DNA of 64,000 nt from a virus. Under the pieces are notes generated by a model. It made no database searches, was not told the origin of the DNA, and worked only from the letters and a program-made list of their open reading frames with translations. The first letter of the stretch is position 1, and every line of letters starts with the position of its first letter. The DNA lies in the IMG/VR virus record IMGVR_UViG_3300042154_001567, positions 1 to 64,000 of that record; one strand, given 5' to 3'. Shown here in pieces: positions 52,401 through 61,650 of this stretch. The translations under genes were made by a program, and so were the position numbers.

Positions 52401-54891
52401 TTTAGATCCTACTAAACCTGATGCTTTTAAATATTCTAGTTCAGCTATATTTAGTGGTGATATATTTATTACTAGATATACTGAAAAAGTTATTATGCCT
52501 ATATTTGCTCAATATTTATTAGGACAACCTGATGAATTTACATATGATTATTCTCAACACGTTAATATACCATATCCAAGATTTTGGTTAAATTCTCAAA
52601 AATTTGATATGAGTACTTTAGCTGAGGAAATTGCTTCTCTTGGTTTTGCAAGTTCTGGTGAATTGGATAATGTTTTTCCTAATGATTTGTTTTATTTAGA
52701 TAGAGGATCAGATAGTTGTGCTAGTGGTTTAAGTGCAATCTTTGGTGGTAGTGGTGATCCTAATCCTAAGTTTGCTATGAGATATGCTTATATGTATACT
52801 CACGTTAATGGCATATTAGATTTCTTTGTAGAGTCTGAAGTTAACTTAGCTAATAGAGATTGGGAAGATAGAACAGAAGCAAGAATATATGATGTATATG
52901 GATATAATGATATAGATGAATTATTTCATGCACAAATAGAAAAGAAAGATAACTTCTATAAATATGATGAATCACTAAGTCCATCTAAATTTGTAACGCA
53001 GCTGGGTAGTTTTGGTGAAATTCAACCAAGATACTATGATCCATATACTGCAGAAAATTGTTATGTTAGTTATCCAAAAAGATTAATCTATTCATTACAA
53101 GCACAAAAGGAATCTAAGAAAGATTTTTGGAGAGTATTCTTACCATTCAATTATCAAGACTTTAAAAATAAAGTGAGTGTAATTAAACCTATTAATAAAA
53201 ATGGTGCTATTATATTCTTTCCTTTTTTATCTCCGCAAATGTTTCAAGGAGTAGATACTTTGAGAACATCTTTAGATACTAAACTTACTATTGGTGATGG
53301 TGGATTATTTAGTCAACCATTCCAAAATATTGTTAATGCAGATTTATCAAATGAGTATGGTTCATGTGAAAGTTTAAGAAGTGTTATGAATACACCTGTA
53401 GGTTTGTTTTTTATATCTCAAGCTCAAGGTAAAATATTTCACTTTACTGGACAAACATTAGATCCAATATCTAATGCAGGAATGAAATGGTGGTTTAATA
53501 AATACTTACCATCTCAACTTGTTAAACAATATCCTCAATTAGAAGCTTCACCATTGTCAGATAATCCTGTAGTTGGTGTTGGTTGTCAAACAATCTATGA
53601 TCCTAATGATGATATAGTTTACTTTATGAAAAAAGACTATAGAGTTAAAGCTACATATATTGCTGATGTTACATATACAGAAAATAGAGGATTTGCTTTA
53701 TTAGGAAACCCTATTACATTAGGTGATCCAATTTATTTTGATGATTGTTCTTGGACTGTAAGTTATGATCCTAAAGCTAAAGCTTGGATATCATTTCATG
53801 ATTGGCATCCAGAATTTGCATTACCTAGTATTAATCATTTCTTTACTACTAAGACTATGACTACTACTATTCCACAATGTCCTCCAGGTTATACATATAA
53901 TGCTGCTAATGGACTATGTGAACAATCAATCAATATTAGTGAGCGTGCTATTATTACAATAGAAGAAGTTAATTCTGTTATTAGTGGCGGATTTCCTAAT
54001 CCTTTTATTTGTAATTGTCCTCCGGGTTATACAAAAGTATTTTATAATTCTACAACCAATGTTTATACTTCACCAACTGGTATATGTAATAATATTAAAC
54101 CACCTATCTGTAGAAAAGTTACTTGTGCGTGTCCTATATCTCCTGTAGGTACAACAACTACAACAACAGGAAATTGTGATGATGTTTATTTAGTTGGAAA
54201 TCCAACATATGTAAATCCAAATCCAAGGATTTGTAATTATTTTAAATATGAATCTACACCAGCTAATTTTAAAGTTGGTTCATTTTGGAGACATAATTCA
54301 AGGTGTGATAGTTTTGCTAATTTTTATGGTACTAATTATCCATGGGAAGTAGAATTAGTTTCTAATACAGGACAAATGGTTAATACTGTTAGAAGTATGG
54401 AATACCAATTAGAAACTTATGTATATAAAGGAGACATGGGATTTGCTTGTAATGATGATAGATGGGAAGATTTAAACTTTAACTTTGACCAATCAATTAT
54501 TTATAATAATGAGCAGGTATCTGGTTTATTACAATTAACTCCAACACCATATAATAATCCTGTATTAGAATTGAGTTATCCTATTATTAATACAAATAGT
54601 ATAAATATACTATGTTCTAAAGTAGAACAGAAATATAGATTCAATCAGTTCTATGATATCACTAAAGATAGAGGAGAATTTACAAATGCTGAACAGGCAA
54701 TATGGGATACTCAACCAAATGGATATATTAAAGTTTTAAATACTATAAACTTAAATTATAATAAACCTCCATTACAACATAAGAAGTTTAGACATTACTA
54801 TACTAATGTTATTTTGAGAAGAGTTAAATCAGAAAATAGAAAGATGTTATTAAGATTGAATAACACTAAATTACTTTTATCAATGAGATAA
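49450..54891 (+). CDS. Giant tail protein, muzzle/tail-tube candidate (1813 aa)
   Basis: The N-terminus 'NSFIKGMNKDITQAMEPKESWWHARNAMNNSTDGDLG' is characteristic of the very large tail proteins of crAss-like phages, which form the tail barrel or muzzle. The body is beta-rich. A hydrophobic, alanine/glycine-rich stretch (about residues 675-800, with AIIASVIGVGYAMHKVL and GMGAVGAQSAAAVVIDVLLG) could be a membrane-active segment. Near the end are two cysteine-rich repeats (PPGYTYNAANGLCE and PPGYTKVFYN...CNNI). It probably forms part of the path for DNA ejection. Confidence 0.75.
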   Translation: MAQQNENPGTSSVNTNSFIKGMNKDITQAMEPKESWWHARNAMNNSTDGDLGVIGNEPSNLQCGVIPYTIIGAIHRYGDQWIVYSTDDINSEIGRFDDSECKYEVIVNDPCLNFNRKHLIIGAAKENFDCTWQVYWDDGNNPSRSLNIDKVPWIQTVSSAPGDSCITFADTTSLNCEKIRLAPLVDTPCVTLSKSIDGGMLQNGAYQAFIAYTENEQKVTDYIGVSNIQTLWSHSGTAGSLNVKLSNLDKDYDYYELVLLVRNQGQIYAKRIGLYSTQQQDINIDYIDDTLVAVSLKTIPQRSPAYEKSNAMYVVNDWLIRQGPVSQFDFNYQPIANDIKVNWVANQINASYYHLSGNKMGFLRDEQYAFFIRWIYNTGERSSSYHIPGRAPRPFTTPSGTYLETDTIYGNNVLDAAGDPLYKVYNTGTITAQNLTEVQPDGSLVIARGEMGYWESTERYPANRPDIWGDLCGKPIRHHKFPTEEVGGANSPLHISTTAGDLINILGVEFTNIGRPKNNDGTYISNVVGYEILRGSRAGAKSILAKGLFRNMRKYTIPNAENLIGNSVQGLYPNYPYNDLRPDVYFHDGAANSINRTEGCDNYTESIRDFKPLGSAPAIAGDPSGYSKTVFSFSSPDLMFTKPFLNAYETRLYGEVSGNSSGYFKASEDHPQFKLLRNGAAIIASVIGVGYAMHKVLGTRSTTVEGARGNFDSSSFLMAGLSSGFGPNPLVLVPYIVAGMGAVGAQSAAAVVIDVLLGDAAGLADLYLTGGTATYSKDMLNAGAAIAAGAFPGVTGGTITKTQVNDSSESSLPTIVKLFVASTMAKTNIAIGGNEILELIYNLINKSDFAFKYNSYGFFNSYQKINTGLFRIKNTDSNYLGQSFQSFDSGKYKINNLFRPSTVAVSLSNPVTEPSIIDTSRFTIGGSVSTTGSVNVTDGNITNPSVKQKTPISAYYGALKFNFDNQYGQLDGIKQVQMRGCVEYLDPTKPDAFKYSSSAIFSGDIFITRYTEKVIMPIFAQYLLGQPDEFTYDYSQHVNIPYPRFWLNSQKFDMSTLAEEIASLGFASSGELDNVFPNDLFYLDRGSDSCASGLSAIFGGSGDPNPKFAMRYAYMYTHVNGILDFFVESEVNLANRDWEDRTEARIYDVYGYNDIDELFHAQIEKKDNFYKYDESLSPSKFVTQLGSFGEIQPRYYDPYTAENCYVSYPKRLIYSLQAQKESKKDFWRVFLPFNYQDFKNKVSVIKPINKNGAIIFFPFLSPQMFQGVDTLRTSLDTKLTIGDGGLFSQPFQNIVNADLSNEYGSCESLRSVMNTPVGLFFISQAQGKIFHFTGQTLDPISNAGMKWWFNKYLPSQLVKQYPQLEASPLSDNPVVGVGCQTIYDPNDDIVYFMKKDYRVKATYIADVTYTENRGFALLGNPITLGDPIYFDDCSWTVSYDPKAKAWISFHDWHPEFALPSINHFFTTKTMTTTIPQCPPGYTYNAANGLCEQSINISERAIITIEEVNSVISGGFPNPFICNCPPGYTKVFYNSTTNVYTSPTGICNNIKPPICRKVTCACPISPVGTTTTTTGNCDDVYLVGNPTYVNPNPRICNYFKYESTPANFKVGSFWRHNSRCDSFANFYGTNYPWEVELVSNTGQMVNTVRSMEYQLETYVYKGDMGFACNDDRWEDLNFNFDQSIIYNNEQVSGLLQLTPTPYNNPVLELSYPIINTNSINILCSKVEQKYRFNQFYDITKDRGEFTNAEQAIWDTQPNGYIKVLNTINLNYNKPPLQHKKFRHYYTNVILRRVKSENRKMLLRLNNTKLLLSMR

Positions 54892-57464
54892 TGGAGAAAA
54901 AAATACAACATAAAGAAAGTAGAGGATTACCCGGTGGTCCAAATGAGATGTTTACTTATACCACAGGTATATTTTCTACAGAAGGATTTAGGATGGATAG
55001 TCCAGATGTTAATAACTATGAAAACATTATACCATCTGGATCTATTACTATGAAAGAAAAAGATGGTAGCCCTTTAAGAAAGGGACCAATCTATGGTGTA
55101 GATAATCTAGGTAATGAACAGTTAATGTATCCAGGATATGATTATGAATTTCCCGGTACACAAGTAAAAGAAACATTGCTAGCTAAAATGGGTGGTGGCT
55201 TATTAGATAAAACTATTAAGTGTTCTAGTTGTGGTTGGGAATGGAAAGCTGCTGATGGTGGTTCAGATATTATGGATTGTCACAAGTGTGGTGGGGAAGG
55301 TATGGTAAAAGCACAAAAAGGAGGAAGAGTTTCTATTCCTGTAACTGATCGTAATGATCCAAGACTTAAAAACTACAGTGATAGTTTGAGTGTTTTTAAT
55401 ACAGGTACTAACTTGAAAAATAAACTTATGAATTTTCATAATAGTTTGCCAAATGGATTAGAAAAAGAGAAAGAAGTTTTTGGTGATGATAATTATGAAA
55501 AAGGAGTAAAATATAATATTGCGTTAGTTGAAGGTAAGGATAACAAAGATAAATATAGAAAGTTAAGAGGTGACTATGTTAAGTATATAAATGAACATTT
55601 TGGCACTAGGACATCACCCATGATAGATTATACTAGACAAGTAGGTACATATTCTCCTAATGCAGGTGGTTCATCAGAATGGGTTTATAATTTTAAAAAA
55701 CCTGAACAACCTTATTATCTTGAAAGATCAAACATGGATACAATTCCATCAAGAGGTATTTCAAATATTGATGCAAATGATAATCTTTCTTTAAAACCTA
55801 TGTCAGTTGATAGCAATCAATACGTTCCTGATAACAAAGTTTATGTTATGAGAAATCCAAATGGTACTGAATCTATTATAGATAACGTTGAAGCACATTC
55901 AATGATTAAAAGAGGAGTTCCTGGTATATATAGCAGAAAGGTTGATAATATAAAAAGAGAAAATATTAGTAATCCTTATGATGAAAGTATTGCTCAAAAT
56001 TATCAAACAGGAGGTTCTACAGGTGAAGAAGATTTAATGACTGAATATGGCAAAAGAATTGTAAAAAAGGTTGCTCAGTATGGTGATAAACTAAGACCTG
56101 CATCTTTTTCAAACAAAGCAGCTGATATGGCTGAAGCAAAAGGATTTGGATTTGGTGAAGATAATCAAGGACCATTAGATGCTGTAAGACATGCAAGTGC
56201 TGCAGCAAGTGTTGCATCTAATTTACCTGTACCATCATTTATGAATAATATTTTGTCAGGATCTGAACAAGCAATAAGAGAATATGGATCAAGAGCATTA
56301 GGTGCTTTATATGAAGTAGCAAACTATAATTCTGAAGGTAGAGATATGGATTTTTATAATAATAAGATTGGTGCACAAATAGGTTCTATACCAGGACTTA
56401 CAGATGAGCAACGTTTAAAGCTTATCAATAATGCACTACTTAATAAGCAACTACAAATAGATAATAACAAACGTATCAAACCTAAGCAAGAAGGTGGAGA
56501 ACAAGAAGATACTCCATGGACAGCATATTTAAATCCAGCAAACTGGGGTACATCTAGATATGATGATGCGGGTACATTTAAAAAAGCATTTAGAGCAGCA
56601 CGTATAGAAGGAGACTCTGATTTCTTATATAAAGGTAATAGGTATTCAACAGAATTAAAACCTGCTGCTCCTCCTTTAAAAGGAATAACACCAGAACTTT
56701 TAATAAGACAAGCATATAGAGAATCTACATTTAACCCCAATGCTGTTTCACCTGCTGGATTTAAAGGTATAGGTCAAATTGGAAAGGCTGTAATAAAAGA
56801 TTATAAAAAAGCTAATAATATTACAGGTGAAATAGATCCTTTTAATATAAAGCAAAACTCTGATGTCCAAAAATATACAATGAATGAATTGTATAATTCA
56901 AGTTTTATTGATAAACCGGGACAATCAGAAGAAGTAAGGCTTGCTAAAACTTTAGCTTCTTATAATTTAGGTAGGACTAAAGTTTCTGATTTATTAAATG
57001 ATTTAAAAGAAGAGGGTGTTGATATATATAATAGTTTAGATTGGATTAATAAATTACCTTCAGAATCAAGAAAATATATTAATGATATATTATTACAAAA
57101 AAATACTACTTTTAACAGTGATTTTTCTAAAGCATTAAGTGATAAAAAGAATATACCAATAAAACGTTTATATGGTTTTAGAGATGGTGGTGAATCAAAA
57201 CCAGGTCCATTAATGAAGGCATATAACAGACTTCCAATGGAAAAGAAAATGGGAGGTGCTATTGTCAATAAAAAACAATTTGGTGGCCAATTAAATTCTG
57301 GTAACATTACCATGTATAAAGATTATATAAAAGGTAATATTGAAAATGAAACAGAAGCAGTAAAAAACTATGATAAGTTAAATAGAATTTATTATAGTAA
57401 AGCAAAAGAACTAGGAATGAGTGCAGCAAATTACATAATGACGCATGTTGCAGACAACTCTTAA
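54891..57464 (+). CDS. Internal virion protein with zinc ribbon and lytic transglycosylase domain (857 aa)
   Basis: Starts inside the stop of the giant tail gene (TAATG). A zinc ribbon, CSSCGWEWKA with later CHKCGG, is at ~111-130. Near 430 is 'GPLDAVRHASAAASVASNLP', a D-A-x-R-H motif seen in phage lysin-like domains. From ~595 comes a lysozyme-like transglycosylase domain: RQAYRESTFNPNAVSPAGFK (catalytic Glu ~610), GIGQIG and later LASYNLGR. It should cut peptidoglycan locally so that DNA can enter, as in internal ejection proteins. Several xxGG motifs divide its parts. Confidence 0.82.
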   Translation: MEKKIQHKESRGLPGGPNEMFTYTTGIFSTEGFRMDSPDVNNYENIIPSGSITMKEKDGSPLRKGPIYGVDNLGNEQLMYPGYDYEFPGTQVKETLLAKMGGGLLDKTIKCSSCGWEWKAADGGSDIMDCHKCGGEGMVKAQKGGRVSIPVTDRNDPRLKNYSDSLSVFNTGTNLKNKLMNFHNSLPNGLEKEKEVFGDDNYEKGVKYNIALVEGKDNKDKYRKLRGDYVKYINEHFGTRTSPMIDYTRQVGTYSPNAGGSSEWVYNFKKPEQPYYLERSNMDTIPSRGISNIDANDNLSLKPMSVDSNQYVPDNKVYVMRNPNGTESIIDNVEAHSMIKRGVPGIYSRKVDNIKRENISNPYDESIAQNYQTGGSTGEEDLMTEYGKRIVKKVAQYGDKLRPASFSNKAADMAEAKGFGFGEDNQGPLDAVRHASAAASVASNLPVPSFMNNILSGSEQAIREYGSRALGALYEVANYNSEGRDMDFYNNKIGAQIGSIPGLTDEQRLKLINNALLNKQLQIDNNKRIKPKQEGGEQEDTPWTAYLNPANWGTSRYDDAGTFKKAFRAARIEGDSDFLYKGNRYSTELKPAAPPLKGITPELLIRQAYRESTFNPNAVSPAGFKGIGQIGKAVIKDYKKANNITGEIDPFNIKQNSDVQKYTMNELYNSSFIDKPGQSEEVRLAKTLASYNLGRTKVSDLLNDLKEEGVDIYNSLDWINKLPSESRKYINDILLQKNTTFNSDFSKALSDKKNIPIKRLYGFRDGGESKPGPLMKAYNRLPMEKKMGGAIVNKKQFGGQLNSGNITMYKDYIKGNIENETEAVKNYDKLNRIYYSKAKELGMSAANYIMTHVADNS

Positions 57465-57494
57465 ACCTTAAAAATTAGTAAATCTATTGATTTA

Positions 57495-57505
57495 TTTGTA
57501 TATTA
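57495..57505 (+). promoter_or_regulatory. TTTGTATATTA promoter candidate
   Basis: The 11-mer lies 20 bases before the GTG start of the next gene, the shortest spacing among the four exact copies. No terminator is visible before it, so it would add to read-through. Confidence 0.4.
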
Positions 57506-57524
57506 ATAATATAATATAAGTACC

Positions 57525-59237
57525 GTGAAAGTAAACAAAATAAGTTTAAAGCAAGAAGGAGGACAAGCTACTGAACAAGTTGGGGCACAACCACAACAAT
57601 CAGTAGATCCTGCTATACAACAAATTTCAGATTTTATTTCTCAAGCAATTAACCAAGGACAAAATGCTGCAGAAGTTGTTATGTCTTTAGTTCAGCAACA
57701 AGTTGATCAACAAACTATTGGTCAAGCTTTAATGATGAATGGTTTTGAAGAAGATGATATTATGTCTTTGTTTGAACAAATGAGTCAAGGTCAACAACCA
57801 GAAGAACAAGTTGGTGGTGAACCTGATCCTGCTAATTTAAATCAAACTCCGGAACAATTAACTCAAGATGAAAGAATGCATGCTGATGATATGTCTGCAA
57901 AAGAAACTGAAGAAGCGGGATTATCTTTAGGTAAATCTGGTATAGAAATTAAACCTGAAAATGAAGGTAAGTTTACTAGATGGGCTCAAGCACGCGGTAT
58001 GTCTGTACAAGAAGCTGCAAGTAAAGTTATGGCAAATACAGATGAGTATCCGCCAGCTGTAGTTAAGATGGCAAACTTTGCTAAGAATGCTGCCGGATGG
58101 AATAAAGAATATGGTGGTGAAAATTATCAAATGGGTGGTGTTCCTCAAGGTAAAGTAGCAGCAGTCAATAATGTATCTGTAGGTAATAAAGATATGAATT
58201 GGCAAAGGGCTCCATTATATATTAATCCAATGGAATTTGAATATACAAATGATAACTTTAGTTTAGGTAAAGCTGCTGCTGTTGCTTATGGTGGTTATAA
58301 AGAATTTTTAAGTGGTGCTGATGAAAATAAAGATGGTATTAAAGATGGTTTCTTTAGAGATGGTTCTAAAAAATCTGCAATAAGGGATGCATCTAAAGGT
58401 AATTACTATAATTATAAAATTACTCAGGATGCTAATGATATAAATAAACAAAATTCAATGATACCTACTGGAGATAATGGTCAACCCGCTCCTAGTATGT
58501 TTAATACAAAACCAGCAACATCAATGATGAATGCAATTCCTTCTGCTTCAACTAATATTCCACAAAAATCATTTAAACAATGGTATAGTTCAGGGGATGC
58601 TATTAGAAATCAAGGTAAAAGTTCTGATCAACTTAAGTCTGAATATGATGCTTATCTTAATAATGGATACATGTATGGTGGAGATATAATGCAATTTGGT
58701 GGTCAACTAATGTCCAAAGATGAATGGATGAGTGAAAATGGAAGGGGTATGATTGGACAAGAGTTAATAGATGAAAATGATTATCAAACTTATGTATCTA
58801 CAATGGAACCCATTCCTGCATCTCAAACAACAAGTATACCAGCATTTCAACCAATAAAAGTAGAAAGAACAAATAATTTTGAAGGTGGTCTTAATAGATT
58901 TATAGATAGTCCGGGTGTACAAGGCTATGGAAAATTGTCTAACTTTGCAGTAAAAGGTGCGGATGTTATTAATGATTATTTTAGAGATAAAAATATTAAT
59001 CAAGCAAGAGAAGATAACTTTAATAAATTGGGTGCTGATTTTCAATACTCTACTGCAGAAGATCCTTTTAATAAAAGAGGACTATTTGATATTAATACAG
59101 GAACTGCAGGAAGTGAAGGAGATAGAACAACTGGTTTATATATGAGCAAATACGGTGGTGAAAAGAATACTGTAAATGTTGATTCAAATTTATTAGCAAA
59201 ATTAATTGCAGCGGGAGCTGACATTGAAATATTATAA
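57525..59237 (+). CDS. Internal (cargo) virion protein, glutamine-rich (570 aa)
   Basis: The GTG at 57525 is chosen because no in-frame ATG gives the leader 'KVNKISLKQEGGQATEQVG'. The first ~100 residues are rich in glutamine (QQSVDPAIQQISDFISQAIN); 'FTRWAQARGMSVQEAASKVMAN' follows. Recurrent motifs YGG/QMGG/QFGG appear in the middle and end. The layout resembles the large cargo proteins in crAss-like phages that are packed and ejected with DNA. No enzyme domain is visible. Function is inferred from context. Confidence 0.68.
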   Translation: MKVNKISLKQEGGQATEQVGAQPQQSVDPAIQQISDFISQAINQGQNAAEVVMSLVQQQVDQQTIGQALMMNGFEEDDIMSLFEQMSQGQQPEEQVGGEPDPANLNQTPEQLTQDERMHADDMSAKETEEAGLSLGKSGIEIKPENEGKFTRWAQARGMSVQEAASKVMANTDEYPPAVVKMANFAKNAAGWNKEYGGENYQMGGVPQGKVAAVNNVSVGNKDMNWQRAPLYINPMEFEYTNDNFSLGKAAAVAYGGYKEFLSGADENKDGIKDGFFRDGSKKSAIRDASKGNYYNYKITQDANDINKQNSMIPTGDNGQPAPSMFNTKPATSMMNAIPSASTNIPQKSFKQWYSSGDAIRNQGKSSDQLKSEYDAYLNNGYMYGGDIMQFGGQLMSKDEWMSENGRGMIGQELIDENDYQTYVSTMEPIPASQTTSIPAFQPIKVERTNNFEGGLNRFIDSPGVQGYGKLSNFAVKGADVINDYFRDKNINQAREDNFNKLGADFQYSTAEDPFNKRGLFDINTGTAGSEGDRTTGLYMSKYGGEKNTVNVDSNLLAKLIAAGADIEIL

Positions 59238-59239
59238 CT

Positions 59240-61591
59240 ATGGCAAAAATTAAAATAAATAGTTTACCTGCAGGCTTTAAATTAGTTAATGGTAAAGTAG
59301 AAGAAGATCAAATGATGAGAGAAGGTGGTTATGTAACTGGTGATCAAGCTGGTTATGGATTAGTTACTTTACCACAGGAGTATTATAATAATGCTAATAT
59401 AAATACCACAAGAGATGAATCTGTTAGATACAGTTTATCTAGCGTACCTAGAGACAAAGCAAATATTGAAGCTGAGGGTGGTGAAACGGTATTAACTGAT
59501 TTAAACAATGACAATCAATTTGGTCTGTATAATATAACAGGACCAAGACACTCTAAAGGTGGTGTGCCAATGTTTTTACCAGAACAATCTTTTATCTATT
59601 CTGATACAGATAAGATGAGATTTAATCAAGAAGAGCTTACTGAGTATGGTATAGAGACTAAATTAAAAATGACTCCTGCTCAAGTATCTAAAAGATATGA
59701 TCTTAATAAGTACTATGGTACTATGAAAGATCAATTTGCTGATGAGATAACAGCGCGTAGTTCTGAGATTATGTTAAAGAAAAACATGATGGGTTTGTCT
59801 AAGTTAGCATTTGGTCAAGAACTTAAAAAGAAATTTGATGATGGTGTACCTTTAGCGGCTCATCCATACTTAGTTTCTATTGGAGAAGATCCAATTGAGT
59901 TTACTGCTAAGGTGGAAAACATTACTAAGAAGCAAGCTCAGATGAAAGCCTTTGCTGCTTTGCCTCCTGATCAACAACAACAATTAATATTGTTACAAGA
60001 AATGATGGCACAGATGGATCAACAACAACCTCAGCAAGAACAGTCTTTTGAAGATCCTTCAATGCAAGAACAACAATTAGCTATGGCTGATGAAGATGTT
60101 ATGGATAATGAGGAAATGGCAAGATATGGTAAAGAAATAGGAATGTATCAAGATGGTAAAGAAACTCCTAAATTTAAAGCAGATAAAGAAGCTCAATTAA
60201 GAAAAGAAAAAATTTCAAGTCAAAATCAAAAAGGACAAGGTTCTGTATCTATTTATGGTGAAGATCTTATGGGTCAAGAAAAAGCAATGAATGAAAGTCC
60301 TATTGGTTTATATAAATATGGTAGATTATCACAAGGTAATAGACCTGAATTTCAAAATAGAATTGGAAATGCATATGGTTCTGCAGATATTGCTTTACCA
60401 GAATCAAAAGCTGATTTTTATGATAGATGGGGAGATGTTGTAGCAACAATACCAGGATTTGATTATGATAATCCAGATGCTCCTCAGTGGGGACAGTTTC
60501 AAAGAAAAGCTGAAGATACTAGAAAAAAAGAACACATTGCTGCATTTGGTAATCTTGATAATTATATACCTTACTTTAAAGAAAAAGGTGATAAAGGTTA
60601 TGTTAAGGGTGAAGGATTTGATAGTAAATTAGGATTACGTACATACAATACACCACGTTTTAAACTAGGTGATATACAACCTAGTAATGCTACAATTAAT
60701 AGTAATGTTCCACCAGTATCAAAAACTCCTTTAGAAGTTCCACCAGTTAACGAATATATGCCACCTCAACCAGAATGGTGGAGACAAGATGTTAATAATC
60801 TAAATGCATTAAGTTTAATTGATGATAATTTATATTTACCATGGGCACCAGATGCTGCACCAGCTAAAGTAGATTATGTATTAGATGATTGGAGAGGTAA
60901 TGCTAATGCAAATTTAGCAGCTGCAAATACTATGGCTCAAGCATTAGGTGCTGTCGGTGGACCACAAGCTGTTGCTGCTTCAAATATTCAAGGTACGGCT
61001 ATGGATAACATTGCTCAAGGTATTAATAATGTCAATACCAATAATGTGCGTATAATGAATCAAGTAGCTCCAATGCAATCACAATTGAATATGCAAGTTG
61101 ATGCTATCAATCAAGCTAGAAATATGAAAGTTTATGATGATACTCAAAAGACTTTGCAATCTAGTGATAACTTTCAAAATTGGAAGATTGGTAAAGAGAA
61201 TGAATTATTTAATGCTGCACTTACTAATAGAGCTAATACAGCTAATTTAAATTCAATATATGATAATTATTCAATTGATCCTACAACTGGAGGTATTATT
61301 GGATTTAAAGGTGCTAAAGCTCTTCAAAAAGTAGGTAAACAACCTGATTTAATTAAAAACTTTTATGATCAAGTTGTTGATTATGAAAGACAAACGGGTA
61401 AACCAATGCCAGATGCTCTTATTAATAAATTATTTCCAGGACAAACAGCAATTGATCCTGATATAACTAATGCACAATTAGAGGCACAAAGAAGAGGTGC
61501 TCCAATAGGTTATCCACAGACTCAGAGTAAATCAGGAAAAGAAATAAAAAGAATGGTGGTGCCATTCTATACAGGAAAGATGGGAGCATAA
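59240..61591 (+). CDS. Internal (cargo) virion protein (783 aa)
   Basis: Lies two bases after the preceding gene. The N-terminal part has 'MMREGGYVTGDQAGYGLVTL', 'NIEAEGGETVLTD' and 'GPRHSKGGVPMFLPEQSFIYSD', a block I recall in the cargo proteins of crAss-like phages. The middle holds a glutamine-rich helix (ALPPDQQQQLILLQEMMAQM). The last third is Asn/Ala/Gln-rich and helical ('LAAANTMAQALGAVGG...'). Its hydrophobic-polar pattern suits a protein that is unfolded or flexible for ejection. No catalytic site is seen. Confidence 0.68.
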   Translation: MAKIKINSLPAGFKLVNGKVEEDQMMREGGYVTGDQAGYGLVTLPQEYYNNANINTTRDESVRYSLSSVPRDKANIEAEGGETVLTDLNNDNQFGLYNITGPRHSKGGVPMFLPEQSFIYSDTDKMRFNQEELTEYGIETKLKMTPAQVSKRYDLNKYYGTMKDQFADEITARSSEIMLKKNMMGLSKLAFGQELKKKFDDGVPLAAHPYLVSIGEDPIEFTAKVENITKKQAQMKAFAALPPDQQQQLILLQEMMAQMDQQQPQQEQSFEDPSMQEQQLAMADEDVMDNEEMARYGKEIGMYQDGKETPKFKADKEAQLRKEKISSQNQKGQGSVSIYGEDLMGQEKAMNESPIGLYKYGRLSQGNRPEFQNRIGNAYGSADIALPESKADFYDRWGDVVATIPGFDYDNPDAPQWGQFQRKAEDTRKKEHIAAFGNLDNYIPYFKEKGDKGYVKGEGFDSKLGLRTYNTPRFKLGDIQPSNATINSNVPPVSKTPLEVPPVNEYMPPQPEWWRQDVNNLNALSLIDDNLYLPWAPDAAPAKVDYVLDDWRGNANANLAAANTMAQALGAVGGPQAVAASNIQGTAMDNIAQGINNVNTNNVRIMNQVAPMQSQLNMQVDAINQARNMKVYDDTQKTLQSSDNFQNWKIGKENELFNAALTNRANTANLNSIYDNYSIDPTTGGIIGFKGAKALQKVGKQPDLIKNFYDQVVDYERQTGKPMPDALINKLFPGQTAIDPDITNAQLEAQRRGAPIGYPQTQSKSGKEIKRMVVPFYTGKMGA

Positions 61592-61650
61592 ACTTTAAAA
61601 GTTTTATGATTTATCTTGTTAAACTTAATAAATTTTAGTAATTTACAATT

